This document shows, piece by piece, positions 1-7,961 of a DNA stretch of 64,000 nucleotides. This DNA is from Accumulibacter sp. (lineage in GTDB: Bacteria; Pseudomonadota; Gammaproteobacteria; Burkholderiales; Rhodocyclaceae), in NCBI GenBank assembly GCA_024235715.1, contig JACKLW010000016.1:1-64000 (forward strand), given 5' to 3'. The position numbers were made by a program, and so were the translations under genes. Numbering within the stretch: the first letter of the stretch is position 1; each line of letters starts with the position of its first letter. A model generated the notes under the pieces. That model was not told the origin of the DNA, ran no database searches, and saw nothing but the letters and a program-made list of their open reading frames with translations.

Positions 1-226
1 AACGGAACGCCTACTTGAGACGGGTAGCAGCTTTGGCATCGCAGCGAGTGCCCAAGGGAGTGAACGCCATATTGCGTAAAAAGGCGCATGAGTGTGACAC
101 AATGCCGCGCTTTCGCATCGCGTGATGGATTAGAGTATTTGCCACCAAGGGTCGGGTGGCGGCTGGTACGGCATCCGCTGCGACCTGTCGATACGCGGAA
201 AAAGACAACAACAGAAAGCTGTCACA
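1..226. other. Left-edge region before the MBOAT gene, no gene assigned
   Basis: No convincing gene is visible. A forward frame open from base 2 to about 79 could be the last two dozen codons of an upstream gene, but it is too short to identify. A 66-codon reverse frame at 11-211 has no recognisable family features and no clear ribosome site, so it is not called. The base composition is AT-richer than most of the window, like the two genes that follow. Confidence 0.3.
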
Positions 227-1786
227 ATGTTATTCAATTCCTTTGAGTTTATATTCCTGTTCTTGCCGATTACGCTGTTGTTGTATTTCTTGTCGGTCCG
301 ATTCGTGGGGAACGAGTTCGGTCTTGGTCTGCTGGTGCTTGCTTCACTCTTCTTCTATGGTTGGTGGAATCCTGTCTATACCATTTTGTTTCTATTCTCC
401 ATTGCTGTCAACTACGCGCTTGGCGGATGGCTCATTCCGAATGACAAAGGCAACAGCAAGTTGTTCCTGGTTATCGGTGTGGTGATCAACCTGGGATTGC
501 TCGGCTATTTCAAGTACGCCAATTTCTTTGTTGATAACCTAAATCTGCTGGCGGGCACATCCTGGCATCTGCATAAAGTATTCCTGCCGCTGGCCATTTC
601 ATTTTTCACTTTCCAGCAAATATCTTATTTGGTGGATGCCTGGCAGGGCGATACCAGAGAATACAACTTTCTTCACTACTGCCTGTTTGTCTGTTTCTTT
701 CCTCAGCTGATCGCTGGGCCTATTGTACATCACAAAGAAATGCTGCCGCAATTCATGCTAAAGGAGGTCTTACAACCACGCTGGTCAAATTTTGCAATTG
801 GCATCAGCATTTTTTTCATAGGATTATTCAAGAAGACGGTGATTGCCGACAGCCTGTCACTTTACGTTGGGCCGGTCTACGATAACCCTCTGGCTGCACA
901 GAACGTTGATTTTTTCCTGGCGTGGGGTAGCACTTTAGCCTATACTTTTCAGCTCTATTTTGATTTCTCCGGTTATTCGGATATGGCTATTGGCTGTGCG
1001 CGAATGTTTGGCATTAAGTTGCCGGTAAACTTTTTTTCCCCGTACAAGTCATCCAGCATTATCGAGTTTTGGCACCGGTGGCATATTACTCTGTCTCGTT
1101 TCCTTCGGGACTATCTCTATATTTCTCTAGGTGGGAATAAGAAAGGTAAAGCCCGCCGTTATGCAAATCTTTTTATCACGATGTTGCTAGGGGGGCTCTG
1201 GCACGGCGCTGGTTGGACCTTCGTAATCTGGGGTGCGCTGCACGGAAGTTACCTGATGGTCAACAACGCTTGGCGCCGTTTGATGCAGGTGGCGGGCTTC
1301 AGGGGGGAGGATCACCGAGCCTACCAGTGCTTCTGTTGGCTGGTGACCTTCCTCGGAGTGATATTGGCCTGGGTGTACTTTCGGGCGCCCACATTGGAGC
1401 AGGGCAATACCATCATTCTGGCGATGCTTGGTTTCAATGGCGCGGAATTGCCAGCGGGTATTGTTGCCCGCATGGGTTGGGTGGCAGACATGCTCGCCTT
1501 GATGGGTGTCACTGCAGGGCACGGCAGTGGGTCGTCCTTCGTTGGGAACTTCCTGTGGGTTCTGGTTGGCGCGCTTGGTGCCGTTTGCCTGCCCAATGTG
1601 GCGCAAATTTTCCACCACTATGAACCGGTGCTGTACGAGCATGAAGGTAGCTTCAAAGGCGTGCGGGATAAGACCAACATCCGCTGGAGTTACTCCATGA
1701 CCTGGGCTTCGATCACGGCTTTTTTGGGATTGCTGGGTGTCCTCACGCTTACGCAGATTTCTGAATTCCTGTACTTTCAGTTCTGA
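227..1786 (+). CDS. MBOAT-family O-acyltransferase, AlgI-like
   Basis: A polytopic inner-membrane protein of 519 residues, close to the roughly 520 of AlgI. The family moves acyl (usually acetyl) groups across the membrane for polysaccharide O-acylation. The protein has many hydrophobic segments and the two MBOAT signatures: an RWHITLSRFLRDYL block around residues 284-297 (His286) and an LGGLWHGAGW block with His326, the position of the essential AlgI histidine. The next gene starts 2 bases downstream and encodes a membrane-anchored SGNH-like protein, the usual partner of AlgI-type proteins. The coding DNA is clearly less GC-rich than the rest of the window, which suggests an acquired or fast-evolving surface-polysaccharide module. 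The substrate cannot be read from the sequence: alginate, cellulose and other exopolysaccharides are all possible. Confidence 0.9.
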   Translation: MLFNSFEFIFLFLPITLLLYFLSVRFVGNEFGLGLLVLASLFFYGWWNPVYTILFLFSIAVNYALGGWLIPNDKGNSKLFLVIGVVINLGLLGYFKYANFFVDNLNLLAGTSWHLHKVFLPLAISFFTFQQISYLVDAWQGDTREYNFLHYCLFVCFFPQLIAGPIVHHKEMLPQFMLKEVLQPRWSNFAIGISIFFIGLFKKTVIADSLSLYVGPVYDNPLAAQNVDFFLAWGSTLAYTFQLYFDFSGYSDMAIGCARMFGIKLPVNFFSPYKSSSIIEFWHRWHITLSRFLRDYLYISLGGNKKGKARRYANLFITMLLGGLWHGAGWTFVIWGALHGSYLMVNNAWRRLMQVAGFRGEDHRAYQCFCWLVTFLGVILAWVYFRAPTLEQGNTIILAMLGFNGAELPAGIVARMGWVADMLALMGVTAGHGSGSSFVGNFLWVLVGALGAVCLPNVAQIFHHYEPVLYEHEGSFKGVRDKTNIRWSYSMTWASITAFLGLLGVLTLTQISEFLYFQF

Positions 1787-1788
1787 TC

Positions 1789-2916
1789 ATGACGCCACGC
1801 CGATATACCATTCTTATCGCCCTTTTTTTCGTAGGGTTTGCGGTCACCACGGTGGTTATCAATTACTTGGTTGATCCCTATCTAATGCTGGGTGTCGAAC
1901 GCCGAGAGGGACTGAACCAAGTCAAAGTGGCGATAAATGAGCATGTGCGCATGAGCAAAGCCTACCACTCGACCTTCGAACGATGGGATACGCTGATCGT
2001 CGGCAATTCCCGGGTAGAGATGGGGTTGGACCCAACACATCGCTGCTTCACGACTGTCGGCGCGCGGGTATACAACCTTGGGTTGCCCGGAGCAGGGGTA
2101 CGAGAACAGCTCGAGTATGCCCTGAATATTATCTATGCTCAGCCGATTCGGCAGGTGTACCTAAGCGTCGATTTCGTTGACTTTCTGGTGCGCGAAGGTA
2201 GCACGTCATCTGGAGTGCCGATCAACTGGTCCACGAACACCGGGCGACTTCGCTATGCTTTCGACGGGTCTGTCAATAGTGAATACGCTTGGACATCTCT
2301 GATGGATCATTATCGCGCACTTTTTTCTCTTGATGCATTGATCAGCAGTGTCCGGACGATTGCTCTGCAATCTCCAGGTCAGGCAGATCGCGACGACCAC
2401 GGTTTCAATCCGGCCAATGATTTTCTTGCCAGCGTAGCGAGCGAGGGCCCCCATGCCCTGTTTGCGCAAAAGTTGGACATGCTCAATACGAAGTACAGTC
2501 ACAACTGGGCTTTGCGCCACGAGGATGGAAGCCTGTCAGAAGATTTTTCGGTGCTCGATAAATTTCTGGACATCGCGGAAGAGAGGGATGTCCGAGTCAT
2601 TATGTTCACTAATCCGTTTCACGAACAGTTCTGGCAGGTCTTGAAGGATAGGCAATTGGCGGGGCAGCACCAGGAATGGCTGAACATTATTACCGAGCGA
2701 CTACAAAGACGAGGGCGCAAAAATGTCGAATTTTGGGATTTTTCAGCAGACTCGTCCTACATTCACGAGACTGTGCCCGGCGCCGGCGTTAAACGTGCCC
2801 CGCTGAAGTGGTTCTGGGAGCCGGCACACTATCGCAGAGAACTGGGAGATCTTATGCTGGAGGCCATGATTGGCGAATCCTGCGGGCAGCAGGAGTTCGG
2901 CGTTCGCCTGTTTTGA
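1789..2916 (+). CDS. Membrane-anchored SGNH-like protein, MBOAT partner
   Basis: A 375-residue protein with one N-terminal membrane segment (about residues 7-27) and the rest predicted periplasmic. A GNSR stretch near residues 72-76, inside a hydrophobic strand, resembles block I of SGNH/GDSL hydrolases. A C-terminal WFWEPAHYR near residues 341-349 resembles the catalytic Asp/Glu-x-x-His block, with Glu instead of the usual Asp. It follows the MBOAT gene by 2 bases, so the two are probably one transcript. By analogy with AlgJ/AlgX it would complete acyl transfer to the polysaccharide. The sequence is too divergent for me to name a specific family, and the enzymatic role is inferred from motifs and context only. 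Confidence 0.6.
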   Translation: MTPRRYTILIALFFVGFAVTTVVINYLVDPYLMLGVERREGLNQVKVAINEHVRMSKAYHSTFERWDTLIVGNSRVEMGLDPTHRCFTTVGARVYNLGLPGAGVREQLEYALNIIYAQPIRQVYLSVDFVDFLVREGSTSSGVPINWSTNTGRLRYAFDGSVNSEYAWTSLMDHYRALFSLDALISSVRTIALQSPGQADRDDHGFNPANDFLASVASEGPHALFAQKLDMLNTKYSHNWALRHEDGSLSEDFSVLDKFLDIAEERDVRVIMFTNPFHEQFWQVLKDRQLAGQHQEWLNIITERLQRRGRKNVEFWDFSADSSYIHETVPGAGVKRAPLKWFWEPAHYRRELGDLMLEAMIGESCGQQEFGVRLF

Positions 2917-3067
2917 TCCTGTTCCATTGGCCAACCGGGCACTACCATCTGCGCGCCCTCGCAATTGCCTTCGGTGCGGTTCCTGCGTTCGGTCGGCAAG
3001 CAGAGGCCTGGCTGGGGAGCGTGCCGCCAATAATCTGCGAGGTCGCGCGGCTTCGTGCGCTGTCGGC

Positions 3068-4300
3068 TCAGGAAGTGGGGTCGGCGAGTCTGGCCAGACC
3101 CTGCCCTACCGCGGCCACCCGTGCCGCATGCACCTGCACGCCGATCCTCGCCGGATCGCTGCAGCCGCGTGCGATCGCCGCGGCATCTACGCCGCGCGCC
3201 AGTGCAAGCGCCTCGCGAAGCAGGGCTGGCGCGGGATAGGGAAGATCTTCGAAGCCCAGGCGACCATGAAAGTCACAGGCGCAGGCTGCGAGCAGTTGTT
3301 CGAAGCGGTCGGGGCGGCGCAGAGCATCGCAGTTTTCCAGAAGCCGGACGATGTCTTGTGCATCCAGTTGCGCGGCGCGATGAACGTCGCCGTGATGGCG
3401 GGCGACCAGGATTGCCAGATCGCGGCAGTCGACCGGAACCTTGAGGCGCGCGCAGACTACGCTGGCCAGTTCGACGCTGCGCGCTTCGTGACCCGGATGG
3501 CGCGGCCGGTCTGCGTCCGGTGTGCTGCCCTTGCCAAGATCGTGGAGCAGCGCGGCGAAGCGCACCGCCAGTGCGCAGCGGCGTTGCGCCGACTGGTCGA
3601 TGACCATCATCACGTGCACCCCGGTGTCGATTTCGGGGTGCTGCTCGGCGCGCTGTGGTACGCCAAAAAGACGGTCGAGTTCCGGCAGCAGGCGGGCCAG
3701 AGCGCCGCACTCGCGCAGCACGGCGAACATCCGCGACGGACGGTCTTCCATCAGACCCTTGGCCAGTTCCTGCCAGACGCGCTCGGCTACCAGATGGTCC
3801 AGTTCTCCGCTGGCGACCATGCTGCGTGCCAGTTCGACGGTGTCCGCTGCCACCGAAAAGCTCGAAAAACGTGCCGCAAAGCGTGCCAGGCGAAGTACGC
3901 GCACCGGATCCTCGGCGAAAGCCGGGCCGACATGTCGCAGTACGCCGGCTTTCAGGTCCTCGATGCCGTGGTAGGGGTCGATGAGCGTGCCATCGGCTGC
4001 CCGTGCAATGGCGTTGATGGTCAGGTCGCGGCGTCCAAGATCGTCGACCAGGCTGACCTCGGGCGCGGCGCCAAAGGCAAAGCCCTTGTAGCCGTGGCCA
4101 GTCTTGCGCTCGGTACGCGCCAGCGCATACTCCTCGTGCGATCGCGGGTGCAGGAAGACCGGAAAATCCTTGCCAACGGGTTTGAAGCCGCGCGCCAGCA
4201 TCTCTCCGGGCGAGGCGCCAACGACGACGTAATCACGATCCTGAACCGGCAGGCCCAGCAACTCGTCGCGTATTGCCCCGCCAACCGTGAAGATCTGCAT
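3068..4300 (-). CDS. cca: Multifunctional CCA tRNA nucleotidyltransferase
   Basis: Adds and repairs the 3' CCA end of tRNAs using CTP and ATP. The 410 residues match full-length gammaproteobacterial-type Cca (about 412). The N-terminal class II nucleotidyltransferase head has GGAIRD (7-12) and the metal-binding pair Asp21/Asp23 in QDRDY. An RRDLTINA motif, the conserved EDPVRVLRLARF helix and an HD phosphohydrolase motif (LLHDLGK, about residue 253) follow. The HD domain marks the form with extra 2',3'-cyclic phosphodiesterase/phosphatase activity. It lies 39 bases downstream of the NDUFA9-like epimerase gene on the same strand and is probably cotranscribed with it. Confidence 0.95.
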   Translation of the reverse strand: MQIFTVGGAIRDELLGLPVQDRDYVVVGASPGEMLARGFKPVGKDFPVFLHPRSHEEYALARTERKTGHGYKGFAFGAAPEVSLVDDLGRRDLTINAIARAADGTLIDPYHGIEDLKAGVLRHVGPAFAEDPVRVLRLARFAARFSSFSVAADTVELARSMVASGELDHLVAERVWQELAKGLMEDRPSRMFAVLRECGALARLLPELDRLFGVPQRAEQHPEIDTGVHVMMVIDQSAQRRCALAVRFAALLHDLGKGSTPDADRPRHPGHEARSVELASVVCARLKVPVDCRDLAILVARHHGDVHRAAQLDAQDIVRLLENCDALRRPDRFEQLLAACACDFHGRLGFEDLPYPAPALLREALALARGVDAAAIARGCSDPARIGVQVHAARVAAVGQGLARLADPTS

Positions 4301-4339
4301 CAGGGCGCGGTCGGCGCCTCGCGTGTCCCGGTCGCCCGC

Positions 4340-5305
4340 TCAGCGACCGGCGCGGAAGCGGTAGCGGTCCAGGCGCAGTTGCCCGATCTCTTTCGGCGAG
4401 AGATAGGTCGGCGCGACTGCCTCGAGAGGCGTCGGCTGCCAGCCGGGATAGTTGTGCGAACCGTCGGTGACGCTGTCGACTTCCATCGAGCGCAGGTTGT
4501 CAGGCGACATCGGCGGCCTGGGTAGCAGCCACAGCAGGCCAGCCTGCAGGTAGGCCCAGCCGCCGTTGCCGAGGTCGATGATGCGGCGTGGCTTGCCGAG
4601 CAGCTGCGCCGTGTACTCGACCAGTTCGCGCAGGGTGTAGACCTTTGGACCGCACAGTTCGTAGGTCTGCGCAAACGTGCTGCGGTCGGTCAGGCTGTCG
4701 CAAAATGCTTTCGCCACGTCGCCGACGAAGACCGGCTGGAAGCGCGCCGAGCCACCGCCAAGCGGGAAAACCGGGAACAGCTTGAGCAGCCTGGCAAAGA
4801 CGTTGAGGAAGACATCGTCGGGCCCGAAGATTACCGAGGGTCGAAACACCGTGACATCCAGTTCGTCCATCGCGCCGCGGACCACGGCTTCGCCTTCGCC
4901 CTTCGAACACAGGTATTCCGACGGACCATTGATGGCGGCGTTTAGCGCGCTCATGTGCAGCAGGCGACGCACGCCGCTTTGCTTCATGGCGCCGACGATC
5001 GTTCTCGGCAGGTCGACATGCGCGGCAGCGAAACCCTTGCCGTAAGGCAGGCGCGAATCATTGTCGTGGAGTACGCCGACCAGATTGATCACCGCGTCCT
5101 GGTCTTGCATCAGCGCGACGAGAGCCCCAGCGTCGTGCACGTTGGCCTCAACCATGTCCACCGTCGGCAGCATGATCAGCTTCTTGGTGTTATCGCGGTG
5201 GCGGGTGGCTATCGTCACCCGCACGCCGCGTTGTGAAAGGCAGCTGGCAATCCATCCGCCGACGAACCCGCTACCGCCGATCAACAGCACGTTCTTGAGT
5301 TCCAT
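4340..5305 (-). CDS. NAD(P)-binding epimerase, complex I NDUFA9-like
   Basis: A 321-residue atypical short-chain dehydrogenase. The N-terminal Rossmann nucleotide-binding motif GGSGFVGGW (residues 10-18) is followed by a typical extended-SDR body. The usual catalytic Tyr-x-x-x-Lys appears as YLCSKGEGE, so a YxxxK pattern is present. Bacterial proteins of this type are annotated as NDUFA9-like, after a complex I accessory subunit, but many have no proven link to respiration, and no complex I genes occur in this window. It sits between slt and cca on the minus strand, a grouping I recall from other betaproteobacteria. Substrate unknown. Confidence 0.85.
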   Translation of the reverse strand: MELKNVLLIGGSGFVGGWIASCLSQRGVRVTIATRHRDNTKKLIMLPTVDMVEANVHDAGALVALMQDQDAVINLVGVLHDNDSRLPYGKGFAAAHVDLPRTIVGAMKQSGVRRLLHMSALNAAINGPSEYLCSKGEGEAVVRGAMDELDVTVFRPSVIFGPDDVFLNVFARLLKLFPVFPLGGGSARFQPVFVGDVAKAFCDSLTDRSTFAQTYELCGPKVYTLRELVEYTAQLLGKPRRIIDLGNGGWAYLQAGLLWLLPRPPMSPDNLRSMEVDSVTDGSHNYPGWQPTPLEAVAPTYLSPKEIGQLRLDRYRFRAGR

Positions 5306-5358
5306 GACTTTCTACCGGTGAATAAGTATCAAAAGGCGTAATTTTAAGGCAAATTCAC

Positions 5359-7287
5359 TCAATTGGCCTCGCCGCCGGTGCGTGGGGCGACGGTCCCGAG
5401 CCGGCTCTTGAGCGTTTGCGGGCGTCCGTCGAACAGCGCCGAGTAATAGACGGAATTGCTCATCACCTTCTTGACGTAGTCCCGCGTTTCGCTGAAGGGG
5501 ATGGTTTCCGTATAGATGGCGCCTTCCAGAGGAACGTCGGCACGCCACCTGCGCGCCCGACCCGGCCCGGCGTTGTAGGCAGCGGAGGCGAGGACCGGAT
5601 GATTGTCGAGATCCTCGAGAACCAACCGCATGTAGCTGGTACCGAGCAGCAGGTTCGTCTCGGTGTCGTTGACCTGGCCCTGGTGGTAATTCTTGAGCCC
5701 GATCTTGCCGGCCACCCACTTGGCGGTCGCTGGCATCAGCTGCATCAGCCCCGACGCGCCAGCGCTCGAGCGGGCGTTGCTGATGAAACGGCTCTCCTGG
5801 CGCATCAGGCCATACACCCAGGCATCATCGAGCGCCTGGCTACGGGCCGCCGGTCTGACCTGATCGGCGAATGGCGCCAGGTAGCGCAGAGCGTAATCGT
5901 GCTCGTTGCGGGTACGGTCGGCAGCGGCAATTGCCCGGTCGTAGATGTTTGCGCGCAGAGCGATTTCCGACGCCGCCAACAGTTCCCGGTCGCTCATTCC
6001 GCGCAGGGCCCAGTTCCATTCCCGGACGCCTTCCGAGCGCAGGTTGAGGCGAAAGAAAAGCATTGCGCGTTGCACGCCGGGAGTGGCCTGAACCGCGGCA
6101 AGCTCTTCCATGCTCGGCGGCGACGCCTGCGGCGGTGGCGTGATCGGCTGGCCGAGATCGTCGCTTGCCAGGTTGCCGTAGAAGTCAGGCTGACCAGCGA
6201 TCTTCGCGAACTGCGCGTTGGCCTCGGCCAGCCGGCCGCCAGCGCGGTACGCCCGGCCCAGCCAGTACACCCAGGCTGATTGCGCGGCGAGTTCCGGCGG
6301 CATCGCTTCGATCGTCGACCGCACGGCGCCCCAGTCCTGTACGCGCAGTGCGGCGCGCACCTTCCACTCCGCCGCATCCTCTGACAGTGCTGCGTCGCCG
6401 GCCTGCTGATACCACTCGATCGCCTCGGGCAGGTGACTCTGCGCCGCCTGTCGGCCGATCTGGGTCCACGCCCAGCCCAGTTCATCCTTGCTCAGTGAAG
6501 GCGCAATCCGCCGCAACTGTTCGGCGGCCATGCGCGGATCGTTGCGCGCTATACGCTGGATTCCCAGGATCGCCAGCTGGCGCTGCATGCGGTTGCCGGA
6601 GAAATTGCCCGGCAAGCGGATCAGCCAGGGCAGCGGTGCGTCGATGATCGTTTGCGCCAGCTTCTTGTCCGGCGTCTGGCTGGGCGGCAGGTAATTCATG
6701 CTGTACGCCGCCGCCGCTGTCTTGTTGGCCTCGAATTGCCTGCGGATTCGCGCCCAGACGCCATCAGCGAGTATGCGCTTTTCGAGGATCAGCGCCTCCA
6801 GAACGGGGTAGCACGGATCGGGCGGTTCGAGAAGTGTCAGCCACAGGGGCAATGCGTCATCGAGCATGCCCGGGTCGCCTTTCAGCCGCCTGCTCTGCAG
6901 CGAATAGCAGGCCAGATCCTGCGGCACGTCCTGCAGGCGCGGAAACTGGGCATCGAAGACGTCCCACCGTTCCTGCTCGCCGAGCTGCCGGAGCCAGCGC
7001 GTACGCAGCTTTTCGGCGACGTAGCTGTTCTCGTTCCGGTTCAGGAAGACCTCGACGGCGGCGGGGTCGGTTTCCTTCAAATCGAGGAGCAGTCGCCAGT
7101 AGTCGACGTAGGACGCCAGTTCGTACGTCTGCAGCGTGGCGGCCAACTGTTCCAGCCTGTCCTTGTCACCGTTTCGCGAGGCTGCGCGTGCCGCCAGGAA
7201 CTGCTCGTCCGCGGTCGTCGAGGATGCGCTGAGCGGCGCCAGAAGGCAGGTGACGACGACCAGAAGCAGAGTGTGGCGAAACTTCAT
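5359..7287 (-). CDS. slt: Soluble lytic murein transglycosylase
   Basis: Cleaves the MurNAc-GlcNAc bond of peptidoglycan to 1,6-anhydromuropeptides in the periplasm. The 642 residues start with a clear signal peptide (basic start, hydrophobic core to about residue 22). A long alpha-helical superhelical region follows, then a C-terminal goose-lysozyme-like catalytic domain. The catalytic glutamate is Glu498 in LMRQESRF, followed by SAGASGLMQLMPATA and the AAYNAGPGR motif, all diagnostic of family 1 lytic transglycosylases. It is divergent from the 5-formyl-THF cyclo-ligase gene, with only 44 bases between the start codons. That gap holds a 9-bp inverted repeat touching both starts. No Shine-Dalgarno sequence is obvious. 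Confidence 0.93.
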   Translation of the reverse strand: MKFRHTLLLVVVTCLLAPLSASSTTADEQFLAARAASRNGDKDRLEQLAATLQTYELASYVDYWRLLLDLKETDPAAVEVFLNRNENSYVAEKLRTRWLRQLGEQERWDVFDAQFPRLQDVPQDLACYSLQSRRLKGDPGMLDDALPLWLTLLEPPDPCYPVLEALILEKRILADGVWARIRRQFEANKTAAAAYSMNYLPPSQTPDKKLAQTIIDAPLPWLIRLPGNFSGNRMQRQLAILGIQRIARNDPRMAAEQLRRIAPSLSKDELGWAWTQIGRQAAQSHLPEAIEWYQQAGDAALSEDAAEWKVRAALRVQDWGAVRSTIEAMPPELAAQSAWVYWLGRAYRAGGRLAEANAQFAKIAGQPDFYGNLASDDLGQPITPPPQASPPSMEELAAVQATPGVQRAMLFFRLNLRSEGVREWNWALRGMSDRELLAASEIALRANIYDRAIAAADRTRNEHDYALRYLAPFADQVRPAARSQALDDAWVYGLMRQESRFISNARSSAGASGLMQLMPATAKWVAGKIGLKNYHQGQVNDTETNLLLGTSYMRLVLEDLDNHPVLASAAYNAGPGRARRWRADVPLEGAIYTETIPFSETRDYVKKVMSNSVYYSALFDGRPQTLKSRLGTVAPRTGGEAN

Positions 7288-7330
7288 GATAAGCTGGATT
7301 TCCCGAACGATACTGGTTTCGAGCTTATCA
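7287..7330. repeat. 9-bp inverted repeat in the slt/fthC divergent region
   Basis: TGATAAGCT at 7287-7295 and its exact reverse complement AGCTTATCA at 7322-7330 are separated by 26 bases. The left arm overlaps the first base of the slt ATG. The right arm ends one base before the ATG of the cyclo-ligase gene. The position between divergent genes would suit a dimeric regulator or a shared promoter. A GATACT at 7308-7313 between the arms resembles a -10 element. Function is not established. Confidence 0.45.
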
Positions 7331-7331
7331 C

Positions 7332-7961
7332 ATGCCTATCGGGTCAATGCCGGAAATCACTGCTGGCGGCGTTGCCGACGACCGCCCCGGCGGACGTCGG
7401 GCGCTGCGCAAGACCCTGCTCGAGCGGCGATTGCTGTTGACCACAGACGATTGGCGGCGACTGTCGGCCTGCGTCTGCGCGCACCTCGACGATGGTTTCC
7501 CGCACTTGTCGGCCCTGGCGGTAGCCTTTTGCTGGCCGGTGAACAATGAAGTGGACCTCAGACCCTTGATCGACAAGTGGGCCCGCGCGGGCCGCCACGC
7601 AGGCTTCCGGGCCTTGCTGCCGGTGGTGATCGGCGAGCAGCAGGCGCTCCGCTTCCGCGCCTGGTCGCCGGCATCGGCGATGTTCATCGATCGCTATGGA
7701 ATCCCGACCCCGGCCTGCGGCGATTTCGAGATTCCGGAGGCTCTGCTTTTGCCGGTGAATGGCTTCGATCTCGCCGGCTATCGGCTCGGTTACGGTGGCG
7801 GTTATTTCGACCGTACCCTGGCGTCGCTCTCGCCGCGCCCTCTGGTGGTGGGGGTCGGTTTCGAGTTGGCTCGGCTGAACTCGATCAACCCCGAGCCGCA
7901 CGATCAGCCTCTCGACGCGATGGTCACCGAAGCCGGTGTCTTCAGGTCGTGCCGAGGGTGA
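7332..7961 (+). CDS. fthC: 5-formyltetrahydrofolate cyclo-ligase
   Basis: Converts 5-formyl-THF to 5,10-methenyl-THF using ATP, returning the storage folate to one-carbon metabolism. The 209 residues include the N-terminal LRKTLLERR helix typical of the family and the C-terminal signature LGYGGGYFDRTL (about residues 155-166) that binds ATP and phosphate. The start at 7332 gives a slightly long N-terminus; ATG 7347 is an alternative. The 3' end overlaps the convergent GGDEF-EAL gene by 20 bases. The symbol is used in the sense of ygfA/fau. Confidence 0.9.
   Translation: MPIGSMPEITAGGVADDRPGGRRALRKTLLERRLLLTTDDWRRLSACVCAHLDDGFPHLSALAVAFCWPVNNEVDLRPLIDKWARAGRHAGFRALLPVVIGEQQALRFRAWSPASAMFIDRYGIPTPACGDFEIPEALLLPVNGFDLAGYRLGYGGGYFDRTLASLSPRPLVVGVGFELARLNSINPEPHDQPLDAMVTEAGVFRSCRG

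Noticed and set aside
11..211. 66-codon reverse frame at the left edge
   Set aside because: No family features and no clear ribosome site; too short to separate from chance in GC-rich DNA.
2870..4525. Long forward frame opposite cca (551 codons)
   Set aside because: It is the antisense shadow of cca, whose protein has all nucleotidyltransferase and HD motifs.
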